NCBI GenBank assembly: GCA_000961765.1
Contig: LADT01000064.1
Location: 1 to 42,224 of the forward strand
Length of the DNA: 42,224 nt
Direction of reading: 5' to 3'
Source: Clostridiaceae bacterium BRH_c20a
GTDB taxonomy: Bacteria > Bacillota > Peptococcia > Peptococcales > BICA1-8
Shown here: positions 25,013-33,271 of the stretch, one piece after another
How the letters are laid out: each line of letters opens with the position of its first letter
Numbering within the stretch: position 1 is the stretch's first letter
Made by a program: the position numbers and the translations under genes
Notes under the pieces: generated by a model
What the model saw: the letters and a program-made list of their open reading frames with translations, nothing else
What the model was told of the DNA's origin: nothing
Database searches by the model: none

Positions 25013-26224
25013 TTATTCTATAAATGGTATCATTAATCTTACCCGGGTACCATAATTTATTCTACTTTCAATTTGCAGACCATATTTCTCACCAAAATGG
25101 TATTGTATTCTCCGGTGAACATTATAAATACCCAGGCCAGTAACGTGTCCACCTTGATTGCTGTATTTTTCTGAAAAAATCTGATTAATTAAGGACCTAG
25201 ACATTCCAAGTCCTGTATCTGTGATTTCTATTTCCACATCATTGTTATTATTTAAAATTGCTGTTATTCTTAAAACCCCTCCAACTTTGTTAGGCTCGAT
25301 ACCATGAACAATGGCATTTTCAACTATGGGCTGTAAGGTCATAGCAGGTAGCTTTGTCTTCATAATTTTTTCATCGAGATCAAAAAAAACGCTTATTCGA
25401 TCTCGAAAACGTGTCTCCTGAATAAGTAAATATTTTTTTACATAATTAATTTCTTCTTCTAAATTCATTATTTTATCAATACTTTTTAAGCTATTCCGTA
25501 AAAGTTCAGATAAAGCATGGGCAACCTCTTGAGTTTTAGGAGCTTCTTCTAAATTCGCCAAGCTAACAATTATATTGAGACTATTAAATAAAAAGTGAGG
25601 ATTAATTTGTGATTTTAGAGCTTTGTATTCAGTTTCCCTAAGTATTTTTTCCAATTCTACTTTTGCTTTCATTTCTGACATCAGTTGTTGTTGTACTATA
25701 TTAACTATCCCCATTTTTACTATATAATTTGTAATCAACATTAATAGTTCGGCAAAAGACTTTACTTTATTTTCATTTATAATTTCAATTTCTGAATAGT
25801 TCTCTATTAATATATCCATTTCCAGACCAAGTTCAGAATTTCTTTTTATTATTTCCTGAGGATTAATTGTGTTCTGGGAAAGTCGAACTTGTCCACATAA
25901 AAAAACACCCATGTATTGATTATTTACTATAATTGGGAAGGCTAAATCAGTTAATCCTGCGTGACAAGTATACGCAAATGTTGTACCTTTGCGAAAAGCT
26001 TCCTTTCCTGCTTTTGCGTCGGATTCAACACAACGTTTAAAGCCTAATTCAGAAGAGCGAATATATTTGCAAAACTTACTAAAGTTACATGGTACTGTTA
26101 CTGGTTTACCTTCAGAATTGGTTATAACTGAGGCCAATCCTGTTGCTTCAGCAAATTTATCCTGTATTTCCTGTAATATATTAATGTCAATAATCTCTTC
26201 TAAAAGCAAGACTACACTATTCAT
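25013..26224 (-). CDS. Cytosolic PocR-domain sensor histidine kinase (LytS/YesM type)
   Basis: The 403-residue kinase has no membrane segment. Residues ~8-170 form a PocR sensory domain, with cysteines in PCNFSKFCKYIR, GFKRCVESDAKAGKEA, YTCHAGLTDLAFPI and GVFLCGQVR. The PocR domain in enterobacteria senses 1,2-propanediol or related metabolites. Then come His_kinase (QINPHFLFNSLN, phosphoacceptor His210) and a HATPase_c domain (VENAIVHGIEPNKVGG, DTGLGMSRSLI and GLGIYNVHRR). ATG at 26224 is chosen because GGGGGGAG precedes it; the frame extends to a TTG at 26245. It forms a two-gene operon with the AraC-type regulator and probably reports intracellular diol to the pdu operon. Confidence 0.92.
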   Translation of the reverse strand: MNSVVLLLEEIIDINILQEIQDKFAEATGLASVITNSEGKPVTVPCNFSKFCKYIRSSELGFKRCVESDAKAGKEAFRKGTTFAYTCHAGLTDLAFPIIVNNQYMGVFLCGQVRLSQNTINPQEIIKRNSELGLEMDILIENYSEIEIINENKVKSFAELLMLITNYIVKMGIVNIVQQQLMSEMKAKVELEKILRETEYKALKSQINPHFLFNSLNIIVSLANLEEAPKTQEVAHALSELLRNSLKSIDKIMNLEEEINYVKKYLLIQETRFRDRISVFFDLDEKIMKTKLPAMTLQPIVENAIVHGIEPNKVGGVLRITAILNNNNDVEIEITDTGLGMSRSLINQIFSEKYSNQGGHVTGLGIYNVHRRIQYHFGEKYGLQIESRINYGTRVRLMIPFIE

Positions 26225-26454
26225 AAACTCCCCCCTTTTTTTCAATCCGAATAATATATTGTTGTAGTTATTATAATATATTTTCTAAATATTTGAAATA
26301 ATTTAAACATTTTTTCTTCCAAAAAATAACAATAATATAAAAAACAAGAGGTAAATTTCATCCGAATGGGATATGGAATTGATGACTTAGCACTGTCTGG
26401 AGCAATTTTTTCTTTATTTCTTCTAAATACATTGTGGTTTTATATTTTTTATAC

Positions 26455-26503
26455 CAAAAAAGACCCTTTGGATTTAGGTTTTCCTAATCAAGGGGCCTTT
26501 TTT
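26455..26503 (-). terminator. Intrinsic terminator of the 2-oxoacid oxidoreductase operon
   Basis: A long stem with A-rich 5' and T-rich 3' sides, built from GGCCCCTTGATTAGG and CCTAAATCCAAAGGGTC on the minus strand, followed by TTTTTT. It could also act on the plus strand. It separates korC from the kinase gene. The rest of 26246-26454 is AT-rich leader for the kinase with no gene. Confidence 0.85.
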
Positions 26504-26531
26504 ATTATAGCAAGTTTTGTAAAATGAATCT

Positions 26532-27065
26532 CTATTTATCAAGCTTCATTGCAGCTTCAATAGCCTTTTGATTTAGGGGCAATAAATCATGGCGATGGGG
26601 TGGTAATATTTCTTTTAAGCTTGCCATTATTGAATCCACTTTAACACAATTAGTTGCAGCAACTAGAGCTCCTAAAAGAACCATATTAATAATGCGCTCA
26701 TTGCCTAACTCTTTGGCAATATCTGAAGCCGGGACTTTGATAACCTTCACATTTTCTCTTATTTCTTCCCGTGTAATTAAAGAGGAATTAAGAATAATTA
26801 TCCCATTCTCTTTAACAGAGGCTTCAAATTTATCAAAAGAAGGCGTATTCATTGCTACTAATACAGTAGGTTTGCTCACTACAGGAGCATCTATTTCTTC
26901 GTCAGAAAGAATTACTGAACAGTTTGCTGTGCCCCCACGCATTTCAGAACCATAGGAGGGTATAAACATAACTTGCTTTTTTTCTTTCATGCCGGCATAA
27001 GCAAGAATCTTACCCATCAGCATAACCCCTTGCCCGCCAAATCCTGCTAAAAGAAGCTCATGCAT
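26532..27065 (-). CDS. 2-oxoacid:ferredoxin oxidoreductase, gamma subunit
   Basis: The 177-residue gamma subunit completes the four-part 2-oxoacid oxidoreductase. Family signatures are LLAGFGGQGVMLMGKILAYAGM at the N-terminus, SYGSEMRGGTANCSVILSD and ELGNERIINMVLLGALVAAT. The size is typical (180-190). It starts one base after the beta-subunit stop, indicating coupled translation. It contributes the CoA-binding side of the complex. Confidence 0.93.
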   Translation of the reverse strand: MHELLLAGFGGQGVMLMGKILAYAGMKEKKQVMFIPSYGSEMRGGTANCSVILSDEEIDAPVVSKPTVLVAMNTPSFDKFEASVKENGIIILNSSLITREEIRENVKVIKVPASDIAKELGNERIINMVLLGALVAATNCVKVDSIMASLKEILPPHRHDLLPLNQKAIEAAMKLDK

Positions 27066-27066
27066 G

Positions 27067-27813
27067 CTATTTAACCTCCTTTTCGTCCTTAATTACCCCA
27101 ACGGGATAATAGGTCTCTAAATTCTCTTCCATCCATTTAATGGATTCCAATGGTTCCATTCCCCAGTTAGTAGGACAAGTTGATAATATTTCGACTACAC
27201 TAAAGCCTTTGCCAGTCATTTGTAATTCAAAGGACTTTCTTATAGCCTTTTTAGTCTTATTAATCGTTGCAACACTACTTATCTTGGTTCTTTCAGCATA
27301 TACACAGCCATCCTGTAAAGCCAGCATTTCTGTCATTTTAATGGGATAACCAGTTAAAGCAGTATTTCGTCCGTAAGGTGAGGTTGTTGCCTTCATCTCC
27401 GGCAGAGTAGTAGGTGCCATTTGACCACCGGTCATACCATAAATTCCATTATTGACAAAGATTACACTAATTTTTTCACCCCGTACAGCGGAATGGATTA
27501 TTTCCGCGGTACCAATGGCTGCTAAATCTCCATCACCTTGATAGGTAAATACTAAGCAATCAGGATGAACCCGCTTAACCCCGGTGGCTGTGGCCGGAGC
27601 CCTGCCATGGGCACTAGCTACCACATCAAAATTAAAATAATCATAACAAAAACAAGAGCAACCCACCGAAGCTATGCCCACTGTTTTAGAGGCAATTTCC
27701 ATTTCCTCAATAACTTCAGCTACCAAGCGGTGAATAATACCATGGGTGCATCCAGGACAATAATGCCAGGGTACATCCACAAGGGTTTTTGGAAAAGAAG
27801 ATACTTTATTCAC
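27067..27813 (-). CDS. 2-oxoacid:ferredoxin oxidoreductase, beta subunit (thiamine-diphosphate binding)
   Basis: The 248-residue beta subunit carries the thiamine-diphosphate site: HYCPGCTHGIIHRL, GIASVGCSCFCYDYFNFD, and TYQGDGDLAAIGTAEIIHSA followed by NNGIYGMTGGQMAPTT, which includes the GDGD...N metal motif. It ends with STCPTNWGM. GTG start with AAGGAGG eight bases upstream, immediately after the alpha-subunit gene. Confidence 0.94.
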   Translation of the reverse strand: MNKVSSFPKTLVDVPWHYCPGCTHGIIHRLVAEVIEEMEIASKTVGIASVGCSCFCYDYFNFDVVASAHGRAPATATGVKRVHPDCLVFTYQGDGDLAAIGTAEIIHSAVRGEKISVIFVNNGIYGMTGGQMAPTTLPEMKATTSPYGRNTALTGYPIKMTEMLALQDGCVYAERTKISSVATINKTKKAIRKSFELQMTGKGFSVVEILSTCPTNWGMEPLESIKWMEENLETYYPVGVIKDEKEVK

Positions 27814-28872
27814 CTATTTCGCCTCCTTTACAAGCTCTTTAATTTTAGCTAATAATTCCTCAGGTAAGGGGATAACTCCACCTAGCCGACCATAATGATA
27901 AACAGGCCGTTCATTTCCGATAGCCAATCTTACATCATCAATCATTTGTCCGGTACACATTTCAAAAGAAAGGAAAAATTTTGTTTGTGGAATAATCCTT
28001 TGAAATGGTTCAGCCGGAAATGGCCAAACACTAATAGGCCGTATGAGTCCAACCTTGATACCTTCAGCCCGAGCCATTTTGATAGCAGCTTTGGCAATTC
28101 TAGCAGCAGAGCCATAGGAAGCGATAACATATTCAGCATCCTCTGTTAGATATGAATCCCAACGGACTTCATTTTTCTTAATTTGTGCATACCTCTCATG
28201 GAGACGGATATTTACTTGTTCTAACTCGTAAACCTTGGGATATGAGGAACTTACTATATTTCTCGGTCGATTTTCATTTTTACCTACCGCCCAGGCTTTT
28301 TCCGGTAATTGCATGTTTGCTTCTGGAAGTTCAACAGGTTCCATAATTTGAGCCAAGATGCCGTCACCAAGTATCATTACGGGATTACGGTATTTATCAG
28401 CAAGATCAAAAGCCTGATAAGTTAAATTAACAGCTTCCTGTACAGTAGCAGGAGCTAGTACAAGTAACCGATAATCACCATGGCCCCCACCCCTAGTTGC
28501 CTGCCAATAATCGGGTTGAGCACCTTGGATCGCACCCAAACCAGGGCCTCCACGCATAATATTGACTATAACACACGGTGCTTCCGCACCAGCCATATAG
28601 GAAATTCCTTCTTGCTTAAGACTAATCCCAGGGCTTGATGACGAAGTCATTACTCTAGCACCGGCAGCAGCTCCCCCTAGCACCATATATATTGCAGAAA
28701 TTTCACTTTCCGCTTGTAAAAAGGTTCCCCCTACTTTCGGTAAGTGCTTTGCTAAATATTCAGGAATTTCATTCTGTGGTGTTATAGGATAGCCAAAGAA
28801 ATAGCGGCATCCACTCAAAATTGCAGCCTCAGCAATTGCTTCGCTGCCCTTCATTAAAATCTTATTAGTCAA
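27814..28872 (-). CDS. 2-oxoacid:ferredoxin oxidoreductase, alpha subunit (VorB-like)
   Basis: The 352-residue alpha subunit contains the pyrimidine-binding and core domains of the ferredoxin-dependent 2-oxoacid decarboxylase. Conserved parts are GCRYFFGYPITPQNEI, QAESEISAIYMVLGGAAAGAR, TSSSSPGISLKQEGISYMAG and QPDYWQATRGGGHGDYRLLVLAP, which resemble the branched-chain (2-oxoisovalerate, VorB) type more than pyruvate or 2-oxoglutarate enzymes. It would make a branched acyl-CoA and reduced ferredoxin in amino acid fermentation, or run in reverse for synthesis. Substrate assignment is by resemblance only. Confidence 0.9.
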   Translation of the reverse strand: MTNKILMKGSEAIAEAAILSGCRYFFGYPITPQNEIPEYLAKHLPKVGGTFLQAESEISAIYMVLGGAAAGARVMTSSSSPGISLKQEGISYMAGAEAPCVIVNIMRGGPGLGAIQGAQPDYWQATRGGGHGDYRLLVLAPATVQEAVNLTYQAFDLADKYRNPVMILGDGILAQIMEPVELPEANMQLPEKAWAVGKNENRPRNIVSSSYPKVYELEQVNIRLHERYAQIKKNEVRWDSYLTEDAEYVIASYGSAARIAKAAIKMARAEGIKVGLIRPISVWPFPAEPFQRIIPQTKFFLSFEMCTGQMIDDVRLAIGNERPVYHYGRLGGVIPLPEELLAKIKELVKEAK

Positions 28873-28895
28873 TTTAATTCCTCCTTTTCCAGCTT

Positions 28896-29099
28896 TTATC
28901 TATAAACCTCTATACAAATATCTGGACAAAATGCATAACAAAATCCACAGCCTGTGCATGCTTCTTCATCAGTTAAGGTAGCAGGATTATAGCCTTTGCT
29001 ATTTACATAGGATGCTAATGCAATTATTTTTTTTGGACAAGCATTAACACATAACGTACAGCCCTTACAGCGTTCTTCCCTTATTTTGATTAGACCCAT
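28896..29099 (-). CDS. 2-oxoacid:ferredoxin oxidoreductase, delta subunit (2x4Fe-4S ferredoxin)
   Basis: The 67-residue ferredoxin-like delta subunit has two 4Fe-4S motifs, CKGCTLCVNACPK and CTGCGFCYAFCPD. It passes electrons from the thiamine site to ferredoxin. ATG start with AGGAGG upstream. It is the first gene of the delta-alpha-beta-gamma operon; the 250 bases upstream hold no other gene on this strand. Confidence 0.93.
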   Translation of the reverse strand: MGLIKIREERCKGCTLCVNACPKKIIALASYVNSKGYNPATLTDEEACTGCGFCYAFCPDICIEVYR

Positions 29100-29295
29100 T
29101 TGCTAAACCTCCTTAGATAATTTTGATATAAAAGCAAATATATGTTAATCATAGGATACTTTTTCTGTGAAATCCCCTACTTTACCTGCTTGATGAATAA
29201 AAAATAAATGAAATATTCACTGTATTGAAGCTTTAAATAAATAATCAAAAGGGATCAAAAACATGAGTACCATGAAACCATCTAAAACAAGAATG

Positions 29296-29324
29296 TTGTC
29301 GAATTTCCGTGAAACCTTTATAAT
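29296..29324 (+). promoter_or_regulatory. Sigma-A type promoter of the degV-like gene
   Basis: TTGTCG (29296-29301) and a perfect TATAAT (29319-29324) are spaced by 17 bases, 30 bases before the degV start codon on the plus strand. Confidence 0.75.
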
Positions 29325-29353
29325 GTAGATACTTTAATCTTTTGGGGTATGTA

Positions 29354-30189
29354 ATGAGCATTGCATTGGTAACTGATAGTGCCGCTGATCTACCAAAAGA
29401 ATATACAAAAAAACACAAAATTGAGATTGTCCTTTAACTATCCAAATTGGCGAAGAGGATTTTATTGATGGAGTAACGATAGATAATAAATTATTCTATG
29501 AAAAAATGGCTTACTCCCAAAGCCTGCCGAAAACATCCTTGCCTTCACCTCAAAAATTTAAAGAAGTTTTTCAAAGGATTGGCTCGGACAAGCAAATTTT
29601 TTGCATTACGATCTCATCGGCTACTAGTGGAACATATCAGAGTGCCATGCTTGCCAAAGAAAGTCTGCCTGACTATCAGATTGAGGTAATTGATTCTTTA
29701 TCTATTAGCATGGGCACAGGATTACAGGTTATGAAGGCGCAGGAATTAATTGAACACGGTCTTACTTTTGCAGAATTAATAAATGAGTTATTAGCTTATC
29801 GACATACTATGAATATTTTTATAGCTATTGATAAATTAGACAATGTTATCAAAGGTGGTAGGATCTCTAATTGGCAGGGAACTATTGCAAATATCTTAAA
29901 TATTAAATCTATTCTTAATATTTTTCCTGATGGCACTTTAAATGTAGTTGATAATGTTAGGGGCAGAAAACGTCAGCTTGAAAGGGTTCTGGAGCTTTTT
30001 GCACAAACTCACAAAGATCTTACTAACTCTAAATTTGTAATTCTCCATGCCAAAGCACCCATAGATGAAATTAACCTTTTAGAGAGTGAAATACGGGAGC
30101 TATTCAATCCTCAAGAAATTATCATTGGCGAACTAGGACCCGTGATGGCAACCCATGGCGGATTTGGCTCTATAGGTTTTGCATTTTAA
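29354..30189 (+). pseudogene. degV-like fatty-acid-binding protein gene with a single-base frameshift
   Basis: The gene encodes a DegV-family protein (fatty acid binding, feeding fatty acid kinase). The start frame reads MSIALVTDSAADLPKEYT and stops after 27 codons at TAA (29435-29437). Continuing in the +1-shifted frame gives LTIQIGEEDFIDGV, which is the normal DegV continuation, and the rest is intact to 30189 (SSATSGTYQSA, GTLNVVDNVRGRKRQLERVL, GPVMATHGGFGSIGFAF). Adding one C in the CC near 29430-29432 restores the family motif VPLT. Full length would be 278 residues, the normal DegV size. It is either a recent pseudogene or a sequencing error in a short homopolymer. Confidence 0.85.
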
Positions 30190-30199
30190 GCATAGTATC

Positions 30200-30226
30200 A
30201 AAAGGCCTCCCATCTGGGAGGCCTTA
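30200..30226 (+). terminator. Terminator after the degV-like gene
   Basis: AAGGCCTCCCA and TGGGAGGCCTT form an almost perfect stem directly after the degV stop codon. The T-run is short (TT with AACTT following), so termination may be moderate. Confidence 0.7.
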
Positions 30227-31054
30227 ACTTAGCAATTCGCTATTTTATAAGCTTGTCCAATCACCATGGCAAATAATTACTCAGGTGCTTCAATGATTTA
30301 GGTTGTATTATTTCTAAAGGATGTCGCATTATTATGCCTCCTTAAGCTGTTCTTTAATATTATATACCTCAAAGAGAAAGGTCATTTAAACATCCATTAT
30401 TATACTTAGCCAGATAACCTCTGCTCATGGCTTATCTATACACACTAACCAATAACTTCTCGCAAAAATGCATACCTGTCAAAGTCACGGATAAAAAATA
30501 AAGAAATAATAGGGAACCTTTCCTTCTCCTTTTTCACCTATTCAATATAAATAATAGCAATAATAAGGCCGCCTGTTAAAATAAAACCTCAGGGATCGTC
30601 CCCGTGGTTACGCTTCGCTAAATTCTTCCATATAAAAGGGGACTTGCAAATTGCAAGCCCCCTTTTAAGCAACCATCCCTATAGTCTTACCAAACAACCT
30701 AACACCTTTGATTTGGAATTATACGGAATTGCTACCTTCATCATCTTAATGCTTTTAACCTACTTTCTAACTGAGAACACTTTACTACCGGATGGAACTG
30801 TATAACTAAAAACATACAGACTTGCAATAATCTTGATAAAAAACACTTTCTTTTCAACTATCTGGGTAAACAAAAAACACTATCCATAAGACTGGCAAAA
30901 CACTTGCAAACAACCTTGAACATAAACGGTCTCGCATTGTATTTGATCCTTAGTCACTATATAGGGATGGTGCTTAAATAAATAATACCACAAAAATTTA
31001 CCCTTTGCAAGTAAACACATCCATTTAATAAATTGGTAAATAGTAAGTAAAATG
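30227..31054. other. Gene-poor intergenic region
   Basis: About 830 bases with stop codons in all frames. It holds one terminator-like hairpin (30634-30666) and just before it a GTCCCC-bearing fragment (about 30588-30620) similar in type to other GGGGAC/GTCCCC fragments near 32660 and 39744. I see no tRNA, riboswitch or gene remnant I can name. Confidence 0.6.
30634..30666. terminator. Bidirectional terminator-like hairpin
   Basis: AAAAGGGGACTTGCAA pairs with TTGCAAGCCCCCTTTT (one bulge), giving a strong stem with A-tract and T-tract ends usable on either strand. No gene ends directly at it; the nearest minus-strand gene stops 390 bases upstream in its reading direction. Confidence 0.55.
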
Positions 31055-31495
31055 CTATTTAAGAAATTCTTTAAGTAGTTTTGAGGCAGTAGCTAAGAAA
31101 TGCTTGCATTTAATCATAGCTTCTTTATCTTCATGGAGTTTGTTTCTTCCTTCCATAGTTGTGAGATCATAGGAAATGAGTTCTCTACAGTTTACGGAAC
31201 CTATTTCTTTGGAGAAATCCTCTTGTAAAGCCAAGGATTTACCCCTAATTTTAGCGTATAATTCTGTTTCCTGGGTATTCTGCCTGTTAAAATGTACCCC
31301 CATTGCCATAATCGCCCCAGAAACAGCCCCACAGGTAAATCCCCTACCACCTATCCCGCCTCCAAATCCTGAAGCTGCAGAACTTAGTGCTATATCTTTA
31401 CCATAGCAATCTAAATAGGCTCTCAGCATTGATTCAGAGCAATTGAAGCCCTCCTCAAAATAAGCACATGCCTTTTCAGCCAATAATTTTTCCAA
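31055..31495 (-). CDS. C_GCAxxG_C_C family redox-associated protein
   Basis: The ~146-residue protein belongs to the C_GCAxxG_C_C family. The naming motif is visible as a Cys in FNCSESMLRAYLDC, GFGGGIGGRGFTCGAVSGAIMAMG and NCRELI, plus a late Cys in KCKHFL. Members occur in anaerobes and are thought to bind metal or Fe-S clusters; no reaction is established. TTG at 31495 is preferred because AGGAG lies nine bases upstream; the frame extends to 31504. It is a single gene between the gene-poor stretch and the DUF3786 gene. Confidence 0.82.
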   Translation of the reverse strand: MEKLLAEKACAYFEEGFNCSESMLRAYLDCYGKDIALSSAASGFGGGIGGRGFTCGAVSGAIMAMGVHFNRQNTQETELYAKIRGKSLALQEDFSKEIGSVNCRELISYDLTTMEGRNKLHEDKEAMIKCKHFLATASKLLKEFLK

Positions 31496-31622
31496 TGTAA
31501 TCAACTCCTAAGTATTTTCTAATTATATTCCCATAGTCGTACTTATTATCCCACCACTAACTGATTAGTCTTTTTCAAACACTTAGCAGGATAGCACGCT
31601 TAAACAACATAAGATCAACTTC

Positions 31623-32315
31623 CTATATGCAGTCTGCTACTGCCATCATACGCCATGCTGCATTTATCCCCAAAACATACGTTCCTGCAGTATCTAGAAA
31701 CATAGAAATTGTACTGTCAAAAAGAATATTGCCCTTTGGAGGAAACTCGTCGTCCCCTTCCCAAATCAGAAAGGCTAAGGGTATTTTGGGGAAAGCTTTG
31801 ATAACTCCACCATAGTCACCCAACCTTGCTTCACTACCACCCATCTCCTTTAAAACAGTGAGAAATAAGTCCTTTTTGCCACTAAAGGTCTTTACCCAAG
31901 GATTGATTGCATCATTAATGAATGGTCCATGGTGATGCGACCCTTCAGGAAGCTGTAAAAAATTACTCCACTGCCCTCTAGGTGATATACCGCTAGCCTG
32001 TGTAAGATACATTAGAATTAAGGTTTGGTCACTAACTAGAATAGTGTTGCCTGAATAATCAACCCTAGCCGACACATTAAGTATATTATCGCACTCGACA
32101 AAGCTAATCTGACCGTCAGGAAATGTTATGTAATAATCTTTGTTCAAATATTTTAACATAAATAATCCAACTTGCTCTCTAGAACTGAGAGTTGCATCGG
32201 ATTTAGAAATTGTTTGGTATTTGGCTCCACTGCAATCAGCCATCCGCATTGGGTTCCCCTTCCCAAACTCTTCCCTTATTTTCGCAAGGGCACTAAGATA
32301 ATTATTTTCACTCAT
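31623..32315 (-). CDS. DUF3786 family protein
   Basis: The 230-residue protein matches the DUF3786 pattern: an N-terminal ALAKIREEF and CSGAKY, central LIL YLTQASGISPRGQWSNFLQLPEGS, and C-terminal IPLAFLIWEGDDEFPPKGNILFDSTISMFLDTAGTYVLG. The family is found in anaerobes and often in corrinoid or acetyl-CoA pathway surroundings; its function is unknown. It is probably soluble, with no signal peptide. ATG start with AGGTGG upstream. A terminator at 32413-32438 isolates it from the upstream hgc region. Confidence 0.82.
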   Translation of the reverse strand: MSENNYLSALAKIREEFGKGNPMRMADCSGAKYQTISKSDATLSSREQVGLFMLKYLNKDYYITFPDGQISFVECDNILNVSARVDYSGNTILVSDQTLILMYLTQASGISPRGQWSNFLQLPEGSHHHGPFINDAINPWVKTFSGKKDLFLTVLKEMGGSEARLGDYGGVIKAFPKIPLAFLIWEGDDEFPPKGNILFDSTISMFLDTAGTYVLGINAAWRMMAVADCI

Positions 32316-32412
32316 AAGTCAGCCACCTTTAACTTCATCCATAGCTCTACTAATATTTTCTATAATTTTTACAATATTCCTCCATCTTTATACACATTGT
32401 TTATTTATGTAT

Positions 32413-32438
32413 AAAAAAAGTAAGACCCCTGAGGGTCT
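32413..32438 (-). terminator. Intrinsic terminator downstream of the hgc region
   Basis: On the minus strand AGACCC and GGGTCT pair around TCAG, followed by TACTTTTTTT. It lies ~20 bases after the stop of a short unassigned reading frame (32459-32638). Confidence 0.75.
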
Positions 32439-32458
32439 AATGCGTAAAAATTATCATT

Positions 32459-32638
32459 TCACATAGTGTTGCAGTTCCTAAAACACGGATGGCTTTTCTT
32501 TCCACAGTCGCTGGGCCGCTGTTTCACTAATCTGTGCAAGAAAACGGAAATGAGATACAGCATCTGAGCTGCCTCATAGGAGATAGGCTTGATATCTATG
32601 CTCAGACGCCCCCTTAATATATAGTTAGTTGACTCCAA
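32459..32638 (-). other. Unassigned short reading frame, possible small gene or remnant
   Basis: A 59-codon frame from TTG, ending 20 bases before a terminator on the same strand. It contains IDIKPISYEAAQMLYLISVF and cysteines in SDCGKKSHPCFRNCN. An internal ATG at 32563 has GAGG eight bases upstream and would give 34 residues. I do not recognise a family. The closeness to the terminator is the only positive sign; it may be a gene remnant. Confidence 0.25.
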
Positions 32639-32684
32639 TTTCCAGGCAAGTCAAGTACCGTCCCCATCTCGCATGTTAAGTGCT

Positions 32685-32861
32685 TTAAACATTATTTTCC
32701 TTTTGTTTAAAATAAAGACATTTTGTTCCAGAAGATCTTAAAACAAGAGTGGAAGGGTTCTGTGCTGTTTTAAAACCATGAGCTTTGCATCCCCTTGGGA
32801 ACTTTTTTTCCCAGGTAATATAAAAAAATTGACATTTTAAACAGTTGACCCTGTTATTCAT
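32685..32861 (-). CDS. Small conserved cysteine protein (58 residues)
   Basis: The 58-residue protein begins MNNRVNCLKCQFFYITWEKK and contains FPRGCKAHGFKT and SSGTKCLYF. The pattern CxxCxxFYITWxxxFPxGCKAxGFK...SSGxxC resembles a small uncharacterised family in anaerobes, four cysteines of which could bind zinc or an Fe-S cluster. ATG start with GAGGGG six bases upstream. It lies 98 bases after hgcB, beyond a hairpin terminator, so it may be read through from the hgc promoter or have its own. No function is known to me. Confidence 0.7.
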   Translation of the reverse strand: MNNRVNCLKCQFFYITWEKKFPRGCKAHGFKTAQNPSTLVLRSSGTKCLYFKQKENNV

Positions 32862-32915
32862 AATATCCCCTCGTTCATATGATCATTATCACCTTAAGTG
32901 CAGTTTGGCCACAAT

Positions 32916-32958
32916 AAAAAAACAGTTGCGGGTCAGGCTCACATCACAGCCAAGACCC
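32916..32958 (-). terminator. Terminator after hgcB
   Basis: GGGTC and GACCC enclose an inner GGCT/AGCC stem, with TTTTTTT a few bases downstream on the minus strand. The hairpin starts directly after the hgcB stop codon. Confidence 0.65.
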
Positions 32959-33261
32959 TTAACAACATCCGCTGCTACTACTGCTACCAGAACAATCACA
33001 GCTAGGTTCGGTTCCCCTCAGCCAACCCATAATAATTGCATATGCACAACCAACACCGGGTTTTACTTCTATTGCATTAAACAGACAGTTCTTTGCACAT
33101 GCGCCGCATTCTATGCAACCGTCTTTATCGATAATTTCGGATTTTCCATTCTTTAAGTCAAATACCTTATGGGGACAAACCTGAATACATCTTCCACAAC
33201 CAGTACATTTGTCCGCCTTAAGTATTAGCGTAGTAACATTCTTCAAATATTTATGGTTCAT
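32959..33261 (-). CDS. hgcB: HgcB, mercury-methylation ferredoxin
   Basis: The 100-residue 2x4Fe-4S ferredoxin is thought to return electrons to the corrinoid of HgcA during mercury methylation. The clusters are bound by CTGCGRCIQVCPH and CIECGACAKNCLF; the latter contains the HgcB signature C(M/I)ECGA. A further Cys occurs in PGVGCAYAI. The chain ends in a serine-rich stretch and a vicinal Cys pair (SSGCC), as known for HgcB and proposed to bind Hg(II). It follows hgcA by ten bases, the usual hgcA-hgcB order. Confidence 0.95.
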   Translation of the reverse strand: MNHKYLKNVTTLILKADKCTGCGRCIQVCPHKVFDLKNGKSEIIDKDGCIECGACAKNCLFNAIEVKPGVGCAYAIIMGWLRGTEPSCDCSGSSSSSGCC

Positions 33262-33271
33262 AGTATCCCTC

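Noticed and set aside
32845-33156. 103-codon plus-strand frame opposite hgcB
   Set aside because: hgcB is certain on the other strand; this frame has no recognisable motif and is explained by the complement of the ferredoxin gene.
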